Origin: Synechococcaceae cyanobacterium RL_1_2 | GTDB taxonomy: Bacteria; Cyanobacteriota; Cyanobacteriia; Cyanobacteriales; JAAUPO01 | Direction: 5' to 3' | Assembly: GCA_012033095.1 (NCBI GenBank) | Contig: JAAUPO010000101.1 | Coordinates: 1-7,543, forward strand | Length of the DNA stretch: 7,543 bases | Shown here: positions 5,470-7,543 of the stretch, piece by piece | Layout: the number at the start of each line of letters is the position of its first letter | How positions within the stretch are numbered: position 1 is the first letter of the stretch | Notes under the pieces: generated by a model | Database searches by the model: none | Told to the model about the DNA's origin: nothing | Seen by the model: only the letters and a program-made list of their open reading frames with translations | Position numbers and translations under genes: made by a program

Positions 5470-7098
5470 ATGGCTAAATCTATTATTTATAACGACGAAG
5501 CTCGTCGCGCCTTAGAAAAAGGCATCGATATCCTCGCTGAATCCGTTGCGATCACCTTAGGCCCCAAAGGTCGTAACGTGGTACTAGAGAAAAAATTTTG
5601 GTGCTCCCCAAATCGTCAACGACGGGATCACCATCGCTAAGGAAATTGAATTAGAAGATCACATTGAAAACACTGGTGTATCTTTGATCCGTCAAGCCGC
5701 TGCTAAAACTAACGATGTCGCTGGAGATGGTACTACCACTGCTACCGTTCTTGCCCACGCGATCGTTAAAGAAGGTTTACGCAACGTTGCGGCTGGTGCT
5801 AACCCCATCGCCATCAAACGCGGTATTGAAAAGCGATCGAGCATTTAGTTGGTAAAATCGCTGAGCATGCTAAACCCATCGAAGACTCCAAAGCCGTTGC
5901 CCAAGTAGGTACTATCTCTGCTGGTAACGACACAGAAGTGGGTGAAATGATCGCTTCTGCCATGGATAAAGTGGGTAAAGAAGGCGTAATTTCCCTTGAA
6001 GAAGGTAAATCCATGACCACTGAGTTAGAGATTACCGAAGGGATGCGCTTTGATAAGGGTTATATTTCCCCTTACTTTGCCACTGATACTGAAAGAATGG
6101 AAGCAGTGCTTGATGAGCCTTACATTCTTGTTACTGACAAAAAAATTACCCTCGTACAGGATCTCGTTCCTGTGCTGGAGCAAGTAGCTCGCGAAGGTAA
6201 GCCCCTCATCATTATCGCTGAAGATATTGAGAAAGAAGCCCTAGCTACCCTTGTGGTTAACCGTTTACGGGGTGTACTTAATGTGGCTGCGGTTAAAGCT
6301 CCTGGCTTTGGCGATCGCCGTAAACAAATGCTAGAGGACATCGCGATCCTCACTGGCGGTAAACTTATCACCGAAGATGCTGGTCTTAAACTAGAAAGCA
6401 CCACCATCGATATGCTCGGTAAAGCCCGCCGCATGACCATTACCAAAGATAGCACCACCATTGTGGCTGAAGGTAATGAAGTAGCTGTTAAAGCCCGTTG
6501 TGAGCAAATCCGTCGTCAAATGGAAGAAAGTGATTCCTCCTACGACAAGGAAAAACTCCAAGAACGTCTGGCTAAACTTTCCGGTGGTGTAGCGGTCATC
6601 AAAGTCGGTGCTGCAACTGAAACGGAAATGAAAGACCGTAAACTTCGCCTTGAAGATGCCATCAACGCTACCCGGGCAGCGGTAGAAGAAGGAATCGTTC
6701 CTGGTGGTGGTACTACCCTTGCTCACCTTTCCCCCTATCTTGAAACTTGGGCTGGGGCTAATCTTTCCGATGAAGAGCTAACCGGTGCGATGATCGTTAA
6801 CCGTGCCCTCACTGCTCCCCTGAAAAGAATTGCGGAAAATGCTGGTCAAAACGGTGCGGTTGTAGCTGAGCGTGTTAAGGAACAATCCTTTGAGTTTGGT
6901 TATAACGCGGCGGATAACACCTTCGTTAATATGATTGAAGCTGGGATCGTTGACCCTGCTAAAGTTACCCGCTCTGCTTTACAAAACGCGGCTTCTATCG
7001 CGGCGATGGTTCTTACCACTGAGTGCATCATCGTTGACAAGCCTGAAAAAGAAGGTGCTGGTGCTGGTGCTGGCGGTAACGCTGATTTTGATTACTAA
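5470..7098 (+). CDS. groEL: Chaperonin GroEL (operon copy), two one-base frameshifts near the N-terminus
   Basis: GroEL is the ATP-driven 60-kDa folding chamber that works with GroES. Two corrections, one T removed from the T4 run (5596-5599) and one A added to the A4 run (5829-5832), give 542 residues, the family norm. Visible landmarks in the repaired numbering are [16 protein letters not shown] (29-44), NDGITIAKE with D51, GDGTTTATV with D86 (85-93), apical [10 protein letters not shown], the catalytic-type Asp at about 396 in [17 protein letters not shown], and PGGGTTL (412-414). The tail is acidic with a short GAGAGAGG stretch ending NADFDY, not the GGM repeat of E. coli. As written, translation from 5470 stops after about 56 residues, while the long open part (5938-7098) lacks the first 156. 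The start is fixed by [19 protein letters not shown] weak AAGGAAA (5450-5456) precedes it. Being next to groES, this is the groESL-type copy; cyanobacteria usually hold a second, solitary groEL. Confidence 0.95.
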
Positions 7099-7154
7099 AC
7101 TCTAAAACCTGCTTTAAGTTGGTATTAGGTTTTAACCCTGATTAATTAATCCTT

Positions 7155-7191
7155 AACCGCCGATCGCGGATATCACCATCGGCGGTTTTTT
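7155..7191 (+). terminator. Rho-independent terminator of groESL
   Basis: AACCGCCGAT (7155-7164) pairs perfectly with ATCGGCGGTT (7178-7187) across a 13-nt loop, and the downstream stem edge runs into six T's (7186-7191). It lies 57 bp after the groEL stop codon. Confidence 0.93.
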
Positions 7192-7214
7192 ATTGGCTCT
7201 GGGTTATTGCTCTT

Positions 7215-7335
7215 AGGACTTACGCACAAGCCCCCTAAATCCCCTCAAATCCCCCAAACTTGGAGGACTTGCTTGAACGATTGTCCCCAAACATCCTGGT
7301 TTCCAGGACAGAATCGAACTTTTTGCGTAAGTCCT
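7215..7335 (-). mobile_element. GGACTTACG MITE-like element, copy 2 (121 bp)
   Basis: Perfect 12-bp inverted ends AGGACTTACGCA and TGCGTAAGTCCT bound an element homologous, in reverse, to 2800-2909. It is about 11 bp longer, mostly from an internal near-duplication of AAATCCCC(TC). The part next to its left end (GCCCCCTAAATCCCC) matches the inverted right arm of the 79-bp units. GGCTCTG abuts the right end (7336-7342) and also occurs 13 bp outside the left end (7195-7201), which could be a displaced target duplication or chance. Confidence 0.85.
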
Positions 7336-7411
7336 GGCTCTGATACCAAAAGCATTTTGTTTCGTATGGGAAAATAATCTTTATTTCAATTATTGCTGAT
7401 ATTAAGAGCTG

Positions 7412-7450
7412 ATTGATCCAGCCCTACCCCCAATGCTGGGGGAGAAATTC
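7412..7450. repeat. Extra left arm preceding unit C
   Basis: ATTGATCCAGCCCTACCCC through GGGGGAGAAATTC repeats nearly unchanged from 7451 (ATTGATTCAGCCCCC onward). This left hairpin arm was tandemly duplicated, the mirror image of the right-arm duplication in unit B. Confidence 0.75.
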
Positions 7451-7459
7451 ATTGATTCA

Positions 7460-7538
7460 GCCCCCTATCCCCAATGGCTGGGGGAGAAATTTTTGGAAAA
7501 TCATTAAAAGTCCCTCCAATTTGGGGGATTTAGGGGGC
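7460..7538. repeat. 79-bp unit C, uninterrupted copy
   Basis: It runs from GCCCCCTATCCCC to GATTTAGGGGGC in exactly 79 bp, with both arm hairpins and the central GGAAAATCATTAAAAG continuous. It serves as the empty-site reference for units A and B. It ends five bases before the window edge. Confidence 0.85.
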
Positions 7539-7543
7539 AAAAT

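Noticed and set aside
5814..6020. Minus-strand open frame over the second groEL frameshift
   Set aside because: The opposite strand reads conserved GroEL once one A is restored.
6120..6726. Open frames antisense to groEL (6120-6461 and 6391-6726, minus strand)
   Set aside because: They lie wholly opposite conserved groEL codons, have low-complexity serine- or phenylalanine-rich products and no recognisable motif; they are shadows.

Overview
The window is cyanobacterial chromosome. The octamer GCGATCGC (HIP1) occurs four times (586-593, 2109-2116, 2544-2551, 6311-6318). A groES-groEL operon carries both a CIRCE operator and a cyanobacterial K-box, and the spacers are full of short palindromic elements rich in C and G runs. 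Base composition is moderate and every protein looks cyanobacterial. I cannot name the genus.

Layout: an intact yebC-family gene (minus strand, 48-797) is followed by a tyrosine recombinase/integrase gene (minus, 902-2351) whose frame breaks three times. A 580-bp spacer (2352-2931) holds two MITE-like elements. Next is an intact two-domain chromate transporter gene, chrA (minus, 2932-4086). A 900-bp spacer (4087-4993) contains two copies of a 79-bp GCCCCC...GGGGGC unit, each interrupted by a different short insertion. The heat-shock regulatory region leads into groES (plus, 5072-5382) and groEL (plus, 5470-7098), closed by a strong terminator (7155-7191). The right end carries a second GGACTTACGCA element in opposite orientation and another 79-bp unit.

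The housekeeping theme is protein quality. GroES and GroEL form the folding chamber, with HrcA/CIRCE and probably the K-box controlling them; the YebC-family protein is tied to translation or transcription. ChrA and the integrase are accessory genes sitting among the repeats.

Two things stand out. First, six single-base frameshifts lie in or beside base runs, three in the integrase and three in groES/groEL. The groESL reading frames are otherwise perfectly conserved, so sequencing or assembly indels are the simplest explanation, though decay cannot be excluded for the integrase. Second, the spacers record nested insertions that can be undone on paper. Removing the inserts and target duplications returns both interrupted units to exactly 79 bp, the length of the uninterrupted copy at 7460-7538. 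I found no convincing new multi-gene system.
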